40,627 nt of DNA, taken from Actinomycetales bacterium (GTDB lineage Bacteria > Actinomycetota > Actinomycetes > Actinomycetales > Microbacteriaceae). Position numbers and translations under genes: made by a program. Position 1 is the stretch's first letter; every line of letters starts with the position of its first letter. The DNA is taken from the NCBI GenBank assembly GCA_015655445.1, contig JAATFA010000148.1:1-40627 (forward strand), given 5' to 3'. A model generated the notes under the pieces. That model had not been told where the DNA came from, made no database searches, and worked only from the letters and a program-made list of their open reading frames with translations. Of the stretch, positions 18,410 through 26,774 are shown one piece after another.

Positions 18410-19026
18410 TGTCGGGCCTCTTCCTCACGCTCGAGGGCGGCGACGGATCCGGCAAGTCGACGCAGTCCGCTCTCCTCGCCGCGTGGCTGCGGGAGCGCGG
18501 ACGGGAGGTCGTGCTCTCCCGCGAGCCGGGCGGCACCGAGCTGGGCGCGGAGATCCGTGAGCTGCTCCTGCACCGCCGCGCCTACATGGCGCCGCGCGCC
18601 GAGGCGCTCCTCTACGCTGCCGATCGGGCGCAGAACGTCGCGACGGTCGTGCGTCCGGCGCTCGAGGCGGGCGCGGTCGTGCTCCAGGACCGCTACCTCG
18701 ACTCCTCGGTCGCGTATCAGGGGGCCGGACGCGTGCTCTCGCCCGACGAGGTGCGCCGCCTCTCGCTCTGGGCGTCCGAGGAGCTCCTGCCCGACCTGAC
18801 GATCCTCCTCGACCTCGATCCGGCGGTCGGCCGGGCGCGTCTCGACGGCGCGCGCACGCGCTACGACCGGCTCGAGGCCGAGCGGCAGGACTTCCACGAG
18901 CGCGTGCGCGAGGGGTATCTCGCGCTCGCGGCGGCCGAGCCGGCGCGCTTCCTCGTCCTCGACGCGAGCCAGCCCGTGCACGACATCGCTGACGCCATCC
19001 GCGGGCGCGTCGCCACCCTGCTGTGA
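18409..19026 (+). CDS. tmk: Thymidylate kinase
   Basis: The 205-residue kinase phosphorylates dTMP to dTDP in dTTP synthesis. It shows the P-loop EGGDGSGKST near residue 9, REPGGTELG, the DRYLDSSVAYQG motif with the catalytic DR(Y/F), and a LID-like region of the actinobacterial type. The GTG start shares a base with the topA stop. The gene is followed after 90 nt by holB, a common topA-tmk-holB arrangement in Actinobacteria linking dTTP supply and replication. Confidence 0.96.
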   Translation: MSGLFLTLEGGDGSGKSTQSALLAAWLRERGREVVLSREPGGTELGAEIRELLLHRRAYMAPRAEALLYAADRAQNVATVVRPALEAGAVVLQDRYLDSSVAYQGAGRVLSPDEVRRLSLWASEELLPDLTILLDLDPAVGRARLDGARTRYDRLEAERQDFHERVREGYLALAAAEPARFLVLDASQPVHDIADAIRGRVATLL

Positions 19027-19028
19027 CT

Positions 19029-19044
19029 GCTCCTCCCCAGGCGC
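19029..19044 (+). repeat. GCTCCTCCCCAGGCGC repeat, copy 2
   Basis: This is an exact copy of the 16-mer at 14239-14254. It lies two nt after the tmk stop and about 86 nt before the holB ATG. A shorter core copy lies 88 nt before tadA. Confidence 0.5.
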
Positions 19045-19104
19045 ATCGCCCCACGGGGCATCCCGAGCCTCTGCGTCGCCCGGGGAACCGTCGGGGCCAT
19101 CTCC

Positions 19105-19110
19105 TAGGCT
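19105..19110 (+). promoter_or_regulatory. Candidate -10 element of holB (leaderless)
   Basis: TAGGCT lies 6 nt before the holB ATG. No ribosome-binding sequence is present, so a leaderless transcript is likely. The same hexamer at the same distance precedes the fucU/rbsD-like gene. Confidence 0.4.
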
Positions 19111-19116
19111 GAACAC

Positions 19117-20268
19117 ATGGGCATCTGGGACGACCTCACGGGCCAGTCGGAGGCGATCGAGGTCTTCCGGGCAGCGGCCGCCTCGGTCCCGGGGTCGGAC
19201 GCGACGATGACGCACTCGTGGCTCATCACGGGGCCGCCCGGATCGGGACGCTCGAACCTCGCGTTCGCGTTCGCCGCGGCGCTCCTCGGTGCGGGGGAGG
19301 ACGACGAGCACACCGCGCGGCAGGTCGCCGCGCGCACGCATCCGGACCTCGGCGTGCTCAGCACGGAGCGTGTCATCATCTCGATCGAGGAGGTGCGGCG
19401 CCTCGTCGCGAGCTCGCAGTACTCCCCGTCGGCGGGGCGATATCGCGTGATGGTCATCGAGGACGCCGACCGCATGAGCGAGCGCACCTCCAACGTGCTC
19501 CTGAAGGCGCTCGAGGAGCCGCCGCCGCGCACGGTCTGGATCCTGTGCGCCCCGAGCGAGGCCGACCTCATCCCCACGATCCGGTCGCGCGTGCGCACCG
19601 TGCGGCTCCGCATGCCGAGCGTCGAGGAGGTCGCCCGGCTCATCGCGCGGCGGGACGGGGTCGATCTCGAGCTCGCGCGGGAGGCGGCGCGCGAGGCGCA
19701 GTCGCACATCGGCATGGCGCACAGGCTCGCGACGAACGCCGAGGCGCGCGACCGCCGGCGGCGCACGCTCGAGCTCGCCCTCGGGATCCGCTCGGTATCC
19801 GAGGCGGTCGCGACCGCCGCGTCGCTGCACGATCTCGCGAGCGAGGATGCGCGGGCGATCACGGAGGAGCGCGACGCCGAGGAGAGGGAGAGCGCCCTGC
19901 GCTCGCTCGGGGTCGAGCCCGGTGGCACCGTCCCGGCGGCTCTGCGCGCCCAGCTGAAGGCGCTCGAGGATGACCAGAAGCGGCGGGCCACCCGCAGCCT
20001 GCGCGACGGTCTCGATCGCATCCTCGTCGACCTGCTCTCGCTCTACCGCGACGTGCTCCTCGTGCAGCTCGGTGTCGACGGCGACCTCGTGAACGCGAGC
20101 ATCCGCGGACGCCTCGACGAGGCCGCCCGCATCTCCTCTCCCGCCCAGACGCTGCGCACCCTCGACGCCATCCAGCAGACGCGCGAGCGCATCGACGCGA
20201 ACGTCGCGCCCGTGCTCGCGCTCGAGGCGATGCTCGTGGCCGCCGTGCGCAAGGAGGTCGCGCCGTGA
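19117..20268 (+). CDS. holB: DNA polymerase III subunit delta'
   Basis: The 383-residue clamp-loader subunit begins MGIWDDLTGQ. Its AAA+ core has a P-loop-like GPPGSGRSN, in which Arg replaces the usual Lys. VMVIEDADRMSERTSNVLLKALEEPPP is the Walker B and SRC-equivalent region, seen here as IRSRVRTVRL. Delta' is the rigid stator of the clamp loader, so loss of ATPase residues fits. The Cys-rich zinc module of many delta' proteins is absent: the stretch between the P-loop and THPDL has no cysteine. The stop overlaps the GTG start of the lipoprotein hydrolase (GTGA). Confidence 0.93.
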   Translation: MGIWDDLTGQSEAIEVFRAAAASVPGSDATMTHSWLITGPPGSGRSNLAFAFAAALLGAGEDDEHTARQVAARTHPDLGVLSTERVIISIEEVRRLVASSQYSPSAGRYRVMVIEDADRMSERTSNVLLKALEEPPPRTVWILCAPSEADLIPTIRSRVRTVRLRMPSVEEVARLIARRDGVDLELAREAAREAQSHIGMAHRLATNAEARDRRRRTLELALGIRSVSEAVATAASLHDLASEDARAITEERDAEERESALRSLGVEPGGTVPAALRAQLKALEDDQKRRATRSLRDGLDRILVDLLSLYRDVLLVQLGVDGDLVNASIRGRLDEAARISSPAQTLRTLDAIQQTRERIDANVAPVLALEAMLVAAVRKEVAP

Positions 20269-21785
20269 GGGCCGCACGCGTACGCGTGCTCGCCGTGCTC
20301 GCGGTGCTCGCGGTCCTGCTCTCCGGGTGCACGCTCGGCGGTGCCGCGCCGAGCCGCACGTCCACGCCCGCCCCGAGCGACGTCGGAGCGGACCTGCAGC
20401 CGTACTACAGCCAGGTGCTCGTCTGGAAGGACTGCGGCGACGGCCTCCTGTGCGCGTCCGCGAAGGCGCCCCTCACATGGTCCGATCCGGCGGGACGTTC
20501 GATCCGGCTCGCGCTCGTCCGGCACCCGGCGACGGGCACGCGGCTCGGCTCGCTGCTCGTGAACCCGGGCGGGCCCGGCGCCTCCGGGGTCGACTTCGTG
20601 CGTGACAGCCTCGACTTCGCCGTCGACTCGACCCTGCAGCGCTCGTACGACATCGTCGGGTTCGACCCCCGCGGGGTCGGAGCGTCGACGCCCGTGCGCT
20701 GCTACTCGGACCCCTCGACCCTCGATCACTATCTCTACGACATCCTCCCCGGTCAGCCGGGCTCCGACGAGTGGTACGCGGAGTCGACGAAGGCCTCCAC
20801 GGACTTCGGCCAGGAGTGCCTCGAGCACACCGGTCCGCTGCTCCAGTACGTGGACACCGCGAGTGCCGCCCGCGACCTCGACCTGCTGCGCGCCGTGCTC
20901 GGGGATCGCAAGCTCAACTACCTCGGGTACTCCTACGGCACCTTCCTCGGCGCGACCTACGCGCAGCTGTACCCGCACAACACCGGCCGGCTCGTGCTCG
21001 ATGGCGCGCTCGACCCGAGCGCGAGCGAGTTCGACGTGACGGAGGCCCAGGCGAAGGGGTTCGAGGGCGCGATGCGCGCGTTCCTCGCCGACTGCCTCAC
21101 GGCCTCCGACTGCCCGTTCCAGGGCAGCGTCGACCAGGCGATGCAGACGATCCACATGCTCTTCGACCGACTCGACGCGAGCCCCCTCCTCGGCAGCGAC
21201 GGGCGTGAGCTCGGCAGCTCGACGATGTTCCTCGCGACCATCTACCCGCTGTACAACCCGGACAACTGGCCCGCGCTCAAGACGCTCTATCGCGAGGTCT
21301 TCCGCGGCCAGACGAAGACGGCCTTCCTGCTCGCGGACGAGTACAACGGCCGGAACGCGGACGGCACCTACCAGGACAACAGCACCGAGGCGTTCACGGC
21401 CATCAACTGCCTCGACTATCCGGACGATCCGGACCTCGCCACGATCCGCGAGCAGGCGGCGCAGATCTCCGCGGTCGCACCCGTGTTCGGCCCCGTCATG
21501 GCGTACGGCACGGGGTGCACGGGCTGGCCGTTCCCGCCGACGGGGGAGCGCGGCCCGATCAGCGCGGACGGCTCGTCCGACATCCTCGTGCTGGGCACGA
21601 CGAACGATCCCGCGACCCCGTACATGTGGGCGCAGTCGCTCGCGAGCCATCTGCAGCACGGGCACCTCGTGACCTACCACGGGGAGGGGCACACGGCCTA
21701 CAACAAGGGCAACGCGTGCGTCGACGACACGGTCGACACGTACTTCGTGTCCGGCACGGTGCCCGCGCGCGACCCCGACTGCTGA
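20265..21785 (+). CDS. Secreted lipoprotein alpha/beta hydrolase (tripeptidyl-aminopeptidase-like)
   Basis: The 506-residue protein has a lipoprotein signal peptide: a basic start, a repetitive VLAVLAVLAV core encoded by near-identical 9-nt units, and lipobox LLSGC with Cys22. The alpha/beta hydrolase fold shows the oxyanion motif NPGGPGASG, nucleophile elbow GYSYG (Ser223), a late Asp in LGTTNDPATPY, and His in GEGHTAY. This matches the actinobacterial TAP/SlpD-E peptidase family (S33 type), which releases peptides from N termini outside the cell. The GTG start overlaps the holB stop. The substrate is unknown. Confidence 0.92.
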   Translation: MRAARVRVLAVLAVLAVLLSGCTLGGAAPSRTSTPAPSDVGADLQPYYSQVLVWKDCGDGLLCASAKAPLTWSDPAGRSIRLALVRHPATGTRLGSLLVNPGGPGASGVDFVRDSLDFAVDSTLQRSYDIVGFDPRGVGASTPVRCYSDPSTLDHYLYDILPGQPGSDEWYAESTKASTDFGQECLEHTGPLLQYVDTASAARDLDLLRAVLGDRKLNYLGYSYGTFLGATYAQLYPHNTGRLVLDGALDPSASEFDVTEAQAKGFEGAMRAFLADCLTASDCPFQGSVDQAMQTIHMLFDRLDASPLLGSDGRELGSSTMFLATIYPLYNPDNWPALKTLYREVFRGQTKTAFLLADEYNGRNADGTYQDNSTEAFTAINCLDYPDDPDLATIREQAAQISAVAPVFGPVMAYGTGCTGWPFPPTGERGPISADGSSDILVLGTTNDPATPYMWAQSLASHLQHGHLVTYHGEGHTAYNKGNACVDDTVDTYFVSGTVPARDPDC

Positions 21786-21800
21786 GGCGTCGATCGTCCT

Positions 21801-21810
21801 GCAATATTGC
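21801..21810 (+). promoter_or_regulatory. GCAATATTGC palindrome upstream of tetR
   Basis: This is a perfect 10-bp palindrome, unusually AT-rich for the window, in the 40-nt gap between the hydrolase stop and the TetR-family start. It may be a TetR operator or part of a promoter. AAGAAT 6 nt before the ATG at 21832 could be a -10 for a leaderless transcript. Confidence 0.4.
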
Positions 21811-21825
21811 GGGGCGTGCAAGAAT

Positions 21826-22437
21826 ATGAGCATGACGAGTTCGGGCCTGCGGGAGCGAAAGCGCCTGGCCACGCGCGCGGCGCTTCAGCGCGCCGTGCTC
21901 TCGCTCGTCGTCGAGGTGGGGCCGGATCGTGTGACGGTCGAGGAGATCGCGCGCCGTGCCGACGTGTCGCCGCGCACGTTCTTCAACTACTTCGCGTCCA
22001 AGGACGAGGCGCTCGTCGGCGACGCGCCCGAGCTCGACCCCGCCGCGGCCGAGCGGTTCGTGCACGCGGACGGGCCGTTCTGGCCGGCCTTCGCGCAGCT
22101 CATCGTCGACAGCCTGCCCGCGTTCTTCGAGTCCCGCGAGTCGATGCAGCTGCGCAAGCGCCTGCTCGCCGAGCACCCGCAGCTGCTCGGCCTGAGGCTC
22201 GCGACCATGCGCCGGTTCGAGGCGGACCTCGTCGAGGCGGTCGCCGAGCGGATGCGGCGCACGGGGCGCACGCCGCACCACCGACCGGTCGAGGAGTGCG
22301 CTCGCCTCGTCGCCCTCATCGCCCTCGCGGCGATGCGCCACGCGTGGTCGCGCTGGACGGATGGGGAGTCCGACCGCGAGCTCGACGAGCTCATCCGCGA
22401 GTCGTTCGAGGACGTCCAGGACGCGCTCGCGCTCTGA
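21826..22437 (+). CDS. TetR/AcrR-family transcriptional regulator
   Basis: The 203-residue protein has an N-terminal TetR HTH: RERKRLATRAALQRA, then VTVEEIARRADVSPRTFFNYFASKDEAL. A helical ligand domain without a recognisable effector motif follows. A second ATG six nt downstream (21832) is an equally possible start. It lies 40 nt after the lipoprotein hydrolase and may control it or itself through the AT-rich palindrome just upstream; no other target is apparent. tRNA-Thr follows after about 90 nt. Confidence 0.92.
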   Translation: MSMTSSGLRERKRLATRAALQRAVLSLVVEVGPDRVTVEEIARRADVSPRTFFNYFASKDEALVGDAPELDPAAAERFVHADGPFWPAFAQLIVDSLPAFFESRESMQLRKRLLAEHPQLLGLRLATMRRFEADLVEAVAERMRRTGRTPHHRPVEECARLVALIALAAMRHAWSRWTDGESDRELDELIRESFEDVQDALAL

Positions 22438-22491
22438 CCGCACCCGCCTGCGGACCAGCCCGTGCGCCCTCCGCGTCGCCGTCGGATCGGC

Positions 22492-22497
22492 TAAGCT
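22492..22497 (+). promoter_or_regulatory. Candidate -10 element of tRNA-Thr
   Basis: TAAGCT, within GGCTAAGCTGTCTAACC, lies about 32 nt before the mature tRNA 5' end. It is the only AT-rich hexamer in the gap and is suitably placed for a tRNA promoter. No clear -35 is seen. Confidence 0.4.
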
Positions 22498-22529
22498 GTC
22501 TAACCGTGCCGTGGCCTCGTGCCCGTCAC

Positions 22530-22602
22530 GCCGCCTTAGCTCAGTCGGCAGAGCGATTCACTCGTAATGAATAGGTCGTGGGTTCGATTCCCACAGGCGG
22601 CT
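22530..22602 (+). tRNA. tRNA-Thr (anticodon CGT)
   Basis: The 73-nt tRNA has acceptor GCCGCCT pairing with AGGCGGC and discriminator T. The D arm is TAGCTCAGTCGGCAGAGC, and the T arm is GTGGGTTCGATTCCCAC. Anticodon stem ATTCA/TGAAT encloses loop CTCGTAA, giving CGT, which reads ACG threonine codons. CCA is not encoded. Confidence 0.96.
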
Positions 22603-22880
22603 CCGCTCGTGCGCCGATCCGGTGCCCTCTCGTGCCCGGGACGGGCGCGACCGCGCGAGGCGCGACGCCTTCCCGCCGCCGGGCCGAGTGCCGTCGCGCT
22701 CATCATCGTCGCGGTGCGTCGGGGATCCCGGCGAGCGCATCCGGCGAGGCCGTGTCCGACGCGCCTTTCGCGACGCCTCCGCACATCCGTGCAGCCATCT
22801 CGCTCACACTCCGTCTCTCGCGCTAACGTCGGATTGGGCGCCCCGCGCCCTCCATCCCCGCTTTCCCGAGAGGTTCCCTC

Positions 22881-23933
22881 ATGCCTGCCGTCGTCCCCGC
22901 TCTCATCGCCGAGGCCCCCGGCGCCGCGCTCACCCGTGGCACCATCGAGCGCCGCGACCTCGGCCCGCACGACGTGCTCGTCGACATCGCCTTCTCGGGC
23001 ATCTGCCACTCCGACATCCACCAGGTTCGCGTGGAGTGGGGCTCCGGCATCTTCCCCATGGTGCCCGGCCACGAGATCGCCGGCGTCGTCGCGGCGGTGG
23101 GGGCGGAGGTCACGCGCTTCGCGGTGGGCGATCGGGCGGGCGTGGGCGTGTACGTCGACTCGTGCCGTGAGTGCGAGAACTGTCGTGCCGGGAACAGCCA
23201 GTACTGCCTGAAAGGGAACGTCTCGACCTACAACGCCCTCGACTATTCGGGCGAGCCCACCTACGGCGGCTATAGCACGCAGATCGTCGTCGACGAGAAC
23301 TACGTGCTGCGCATCCCCCAGGCGCTCCCGCTCGACGTAGCGGCGCCGCTGCTGTGCGCGGGCATCACGACCTATTCGCCGCTCAAGCACTGGAACGTCG
23401 GGCCTGGCACGAGGGTCGCGATCGTCGGGATGGGCGGCCTCGGTCACCTCGCGGTCAAGCTTGCGCACGCGCTCGGCGCCGAGGTCACGGTCCTCAGCCA
23501 CTCGCTGGCGAAGAAGGACGACGGACTGCGGTTCGGAGCCGACCACTACTATGCGACGAGCGACCCCGACACCTTCCGCACGCTCGCGAACAGCTTCGAC
23601 CTCATCCTCAACACCGTGTCGGCGGACGTCGACCTCCAGGCGCTCCTCGGACTGCTCACGCTCGACGGCGCGCTCGTGTTCGTCGGGCTGCCCGAGAACG
23701 AGCAGCGGTTCAACGTGTTCTGGCTTACCGCGGGGCGCCGCAGCATCGCGGGCTCCAACATCGGGAGCATCGGCGAGACGCAGGAGATGCTTGACTTCTG
23801 CGCGGAGCACGGCATCGGGGCGGAGGTCGAGACGATCGGCGCCGACGAGGTCGACGCCGCCTACGACCGCGTCGTCGCAAGCGCCGTGCGGTATCGCTTC
23901 GTCATCGACGCGTCGACGATCCCGGCGCGCTGA
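22881..23933 (+). CDS. Zinc-dependent alcohol dehydrogenase (CAD/YahK type)
   Basis: The 350-residue medium-chain dehydrogenase probably interconverts aldehydes and alcohols with NADP(H). Catalytic zinc ligands are in GICHSD and GHE. The structural zinc lobe is [15 protein letters not shown], and the nucleotide fold is [13 protein letters not shown]. The CHSDIHQ, YGGYS and FNVFWL-like features match the cinnamyl-alcohol-dehydrogenase/YahK branch. The GAGAGG sequence about eight nt upstream supports ATG 22881. The 278 nt between tRNA-Thr and this gene contain a possible -10 (TAACGT at 22824-22829) and nothing else recognisable. It converges on the DUF7882 gene. Confidence 0.94.
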   Translation: MPAVVPALIAEAPGAALTRGTIERRDLGPHDVLVDIAFSGICHSDIHQVRVEWGSGIFPMVPGHEIAGVVAAVGAEVTRFAVGDRAGVGVYVDSCRECENCRAGNSQYCLKGNVSTYNALDYSGEPTYGGYSTQIVVDENYVLRIPQALPLDVAAPLLCAGITTYSPLKHWNVGPGTRVAIVGMGGLGHLAVKLAHALGAEVTVLSHSLAKKDDGLRFGADHYYATSDPDTFRTLANSFDLILNTVSADVDLQALLGLLTLDGALVFVGLPENEQRFNVFWLTAGRRSIAGSNIGSIGETQEMLDFCAEHGIGAEVETIGADEVDAAYDRVVASAVRYRFVIDASTIPAR

Positions 23934-24028
23934 CCCGCGACACCGACGGTGCCGGACCGGTTCGCGGCGCCGCGCCCGTGCCGTCCACGGCCCGGTGGTC
24001 GACATACGGCATTTACCGCGCGAGGTTC

Positions 24029-24055
24029 GCGGCGCGACGTCTCACGCCGCGCCGC
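24029..24055. terminator. Hairpin between convergent genes
   Basis: GCGGCGCG (24029-24036) and CGCGCCGC (24048-24055) form a perfect 8-bp stem with an 11-nt loop in the gap between the convergent alcohol dehydrogenase and DUF7882 genes. There is no clear T-tract. Confidence 0.4.
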
Positions 24056-24078
24056 CCTCTCTCCCGCGACGGGCGCGC

Positions 24079-24399
24079 TCAGAGCTCCGGATAGGCCCCG
24101 TCGTCATCGCGGCTCGGCTCGTCGACGAGGACGAGCCCGCGCCCCGAGTTCGCGGTCGCCATGAGGGCGGTGATCCAGCGGCGGTTGATGCGGGGACGCT
24201 CGGCGTGCCGGAAGTCGAACTCGATGGGGATGTGCGTCGACATCCAGATGCTCGAATGGCCGTTGTCGGGCTCGCGGAAAGTGAAGAAGAAGCCCTCGTC
24301 GCGACGCAGCTTGGCGCCGATGACGAGCTGGAGGTGCGCGAGCACCCGATCCTCGAAGTCGATCTGCACGCGCTGGTAGCCGTAGTAGAGCGATCCCAT
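24079..24399 (-). CDS. DUF7882 family small protein
   Basis: The 106-residue protein begins MGSLYYGYQ, has LAHLQLVIGAKLRRDEGFFF, a GHSSIW motif, and a C-terminal INRRWITALMATANSGRGL segment. This is the layout of the small Microbacteriaceae proteins now grouped as DUF7882 and often mislabelled ATP-dependent DNA ligase. The function is unknown. The start is the ATG at 24399; the track ORF extends 166 residues further with no family match. GGAAGG lies upstream, and TAGAAT at 24432-24437 (minus strand) could be its -10. It is divergent from the unrecognised gene at 24683. Confidence 0.85.
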   Translation of the reverse strand: MGSLYYGYQRVQIDFEDRVLAHLQLVIGAKLRRDEGFFFTFREPDNGHSSIWMSTHIPIEFDFRHAERPRINRRWITALMATANSGRGLVLVDEPSRDDDGAYPEL

Positions 24400-24543
24400 G
24401 TCACGATCCGGCCTTCCCCGCCATAGCGCCGATTCTATGTCCGCCCCTCGAACCGCAGGCGGCGAATATGCGCTCCTCTCATAGTGGCGAGGATGCGCGC
24501 CCCATACGCTGGGAGAGGCCTCCGTGGGCGCGTTCCCAGCGAC

Positions 24544-24584
24544 CTTGCGCAAAGGTAGCGCAAGAACGGCCGACCCCCTACACT
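24544..24584 (+). promoter_or_regulatory. Inverted repeat plus -10 upstream of the unrecognised gene
   Basis: CTTGCGC-AAAGGTA-GCGCAAG (24544-24564) is a perfect 7-bp inverted repeat. It is followed 14 nt later by TACACT (24579-24584), a good -10 match. The repeat spans the expected -35 position, so it could be an operator overlapping the promoter. Confidence 0.45.
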
Positions 24585-24682
24585 GAACCCGCTTGTCCCC
24601 GCTCTGGGCTTGCGAACACCTGTCGAACCTGCACGGCGCGGACCCCGGGCGCCGTCGCATCAACGTGGAGGCACGACCAGAG

Positions 24683-25174
24683 GTGGAGCTCTTCGAACTG
24701 GCGAAGGCGATCGAGGCGCAGCTGTTCGGCTCGCGAGAGGACCTCGACCACCATCCGTTCTTCGGCGCGCACCCCGACCTGCTCGGTCGACTCGTCTCCA
24801 AGATGGCGTATTGCGTGCGTGAGGCACCCGTGCAATACATCGCCGTCGACATGTCGCAGACGGCGGAGTTCGGATCGTTCACGATCGCCGTGTACACCGA
24901 CGACCACCTCTTCCATCTCTCCTACGATCCCGCCGTCGATCACATCACGACGACCATCACGGGCCGCCGCGCGCTTCAGCTCGTCGAGGTGCTCTCCGCC
25001 CCCAACTTCATGCGCGGAGAACGGCCGGGAACGTACCGGGGCGGCGTCCAGGTCGTCGCCTCGTACCCCACCGTCAAGGTCAACCTGCCGGGTGACAATC
25101 GCGCGAGCGAGCAGAACCGTGAGCGGCTCGACGCGTTCCTGCCCGAGCTCCTGCAGGATCTCACCGTCTCCTGA
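24683..25174 (+). CDS. Unrecognised conserved-looking protein
   Basis: I do not recognise this protein. The 163 residues run from VELFELAKAIEAQLFG through a HHPFFGAHPDLLGRLVSK helix and several likely beta strands (QYIAVDMSQ, FTIAVYTDDHLFHLSYD, GVQVVASYPTVKVNLPG) to a helical end LDAFLPELLQDL. There is no signal peptide or membrane segment, so it is probably cytosolic. Strong G/C third positions support coding. The start is uncertain: GTG 24683 has GGAGG 11 nt upstream, GTG 24665 is possible, and a TTG at 24593 lies just after a -10-like TACACT and would be leaderless. It precedes dacB by 39 nt on the same strand. Confidence 0.7.
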   Translation: MELFELAKAIEAQLFGSREDLDHHPFFGAHPDLLGRLVSKMAYCVREAPVQYIAVDMSQTAEFGSFTIAVYTDDHLFHLSYDPAVDHITTTITGRRALQLVEVLSAPNFMRGERPGTYRGGVQVVASYPTVKVNLPGDNRASEQNRERLDAFLPELLQDLTVS

Positions 25175-25201
25175 TCCGGGACGTCCCCAGCGACGCTCCT
25201 C

Positions 25202-25207
25202 TACAAT
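25202..25207 (+). promoter_or_regulatory. Candidate -10 element of dacB (leaderless)
   Basis: TACAAT lies exactly 6 nt before the GTG start of the carboxypeptidase gene, with no Shine-Dalgarno sequence between. It is a strong -10 match in very GC-rich DNA. Confidence 0.5.
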
Positions 25208-25213
25208 CGTGCG

Positions 25214-26713
25214 GTGACCGATCCCGCCGTGTCCGGCCGCGCGCCGTCGCCGCGTCCCAGCGGCCGCCGCTCCCGCGGCATCGCCGCGCTCGTGCGGGAC
25301 CATCGCACGGGATGGCTCGTCGGATCGTGCGCGCTCGTGTTCGTCCTGCTCGGCGCGGCGTCCGTCTACGCGGGCGCCGCCGTCGGCGCGCCGCGCGCGG
25401 CGCCCGCCCCGTCCGCGTCCGCCTCGCCGTCGGCGACCCCGTCCGCGGCGCCGTCGCGGCCCGTGCCGGCGGCCATCCCGACGCCCAGCCGGCTGCGCAC
25501 GTGCAGCATCGCGGACCTCGCGGCCGACCCGCGCCTCGCGCAGTTCTCCGGCGTCGTGCTCAAGGCCGACACGGGCGAGACGCTGTTCGACCGCAGCGCA
25601 GCGACGCCCGCGCGCACGGGCAGCGTGCTCAAGCTGCTCACGGCCGCGGCCGCGGTGAACGTGCTCGGCCCGGACTACCGGTTGAGCACGCGCGTGTACG
25701 CGGGGGCCCAGCCGGGCACGATCGCGCTCGTCGGCGGCGGCGACGCGACCGTGAGCCGTCTCGGCGCCGGCCAGGAGAGCTTCTACCAGGGCGCCCCCAA
25801 GCTCTCCGACCTCGCCGCGCAGACGCTGCGCGCGTGGCGGCAGCAGCATCCGGGCGAGAAGATCAGCCACCTCGTGCTCGACTCCACCTACTGGGACCCG
25901 GACGACAACTGGGACCCGACGTGGCCGCGCACCGAGCAGACGATCGGCTACCAGCCGGAGGTCACGGCGCTGCAGGTGGACGGCGACCGCGCGGACCCGA
26001 CCAAGAGCACGAGCCCGCGCAGCACCGACCCGATCGGCCGAGCCGGCCAGTTCTTCCTCGAGGCGCTGCACGCCGCCGACACGACGGGGGTCCTCGCCTC
26101 GGACGTCGCCGTCACGCAGGGCGCCGCCGACTCCACCGCGGTGCAGCTCGGCGAGGTCGACTCCCAGCCCGTCGCGACGCTCATCGACCAGATGCTCATC
26201 GTGAGCGACAACACGATCGCGGAGATGCTCGCGCGCGTCGTGTCGAAGCAGGAGGGGATGGACGGCTCCTCCGCGTCACTGCAGGGGGCGATCACGCAGG
26301 GGCTGCAGGCCTACGGCATCCCCACCGCCGGCATCACGATCATCGACGGGAGCGGCGAGAGCGCGAACAACGCCGTCGCGCCCGCCTACGTCGCCCAGCT
26401 GCTCGTCAAGATCCTCCATCGCGACCAGAACCTCGGTGTGCTCTACGACGGTCTGCCCGTCGCGGGCCGGACGGGCAGCCTCGCGAGCCGCTTCACCGGC
26501 CCGAACGCCGTGGCACGGGGGCACGTCGTCGCGAAGACGGGATGGATCGACACGGCCTACACCCTCGCGGGCGTCGTCGACGCGGAGGACGGCACGCAGC
26601 TCACGTTCGCCTTCTACGCGATCGGGGACGACGTGCAGGACAACGCGAAGATCGCGCTCGACACCCTCGCGACGGGCGTCTACACGTGCGGCGACAATCT
26701 CGCCAACACGTGA
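25214..26713 (+). CDS. dacB: D-alanyl-D-alanine carboxypeptidase/endopeptidase (PBP4, DacB type)
   Basis: The 499-residue protein has a cytoplasmic N-terminal tail, one transmembrane or uncleaved signal segment (about LVGSCALVFVLLGAASVYAG), an Ala/Pro/Ser linker, then a peptidase S13 domain. Catalytic motifs are SVLK (Ser137, Lys140), SDN in VSDNTIAEML, and KTG in AKTGWID. The large insertion typical of class C PBPs lies between SxxK and SxN. It trims or cleaves peptidoglycan cross-links outside the membrane. The GTG start is 6 nt from TACAAT. Confidence 0.95.
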   Translation: MTDPAVSGRAPSPRPSGRRSRGIAALVRDHRTGWLVGSCALVFVLLGAASVYAGAAVGAPRAAPAPSASASPSATPSAAPSRPVPAAIPTPSRLRTCSIADLAADPRLAQFSGVVLKADTGETLFDRSAATPARTGSVLKLLTAAAAVNVLGPDYRLSTRVYAGAQPGTIALVGGGDATVSRLGAGQESFYQGAPKLSDLAAQTLRAWRQQHPGEKISHLVLDSTYWDPDDNWDPTWPRTEQTIGYQPEVTALQVDGDRADPTKSTSPRSTDPIGRAGQFFLEALHAADTTGVLASDVAVTQGAADSTAVQLGEVDSQPVATLIDQMLIVSDNTIAEMLARVVSKQEGMDGSSASLQGAITQGLQAYGIPTAGITIIDGSGESANNAVAPAYVAQLLVKILHRDQNLGVLYDGLPVAGRTGSLASRFTGPNAVARGHVVAKTGWIDTAYTLAGVVDAEDGTQLTFAFYAIGDDVQDNAKIALDTLATGVYTCGDNLANT

Positions 26714-26762
26714 TCCGACGCGTCCCGCGCGCGAGCGGCGTGCCGGGCGGCGCGAGACGGAG

Positions 26763-26768
26763 CAGAAT
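26763..26768 (+). promoter_or_regulatory. Candidate -10 element of pncA (leaderless)
   Basis: CAGAAT lies 6 nt before the GTG start of the nicotinamidase gene. It is a weaker match but has the same spacing as the dacB and holB elements, and no ribosome-binding sequence is present. Confidence 0.3.
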
Positions 26769-26774
26769 GGACTC

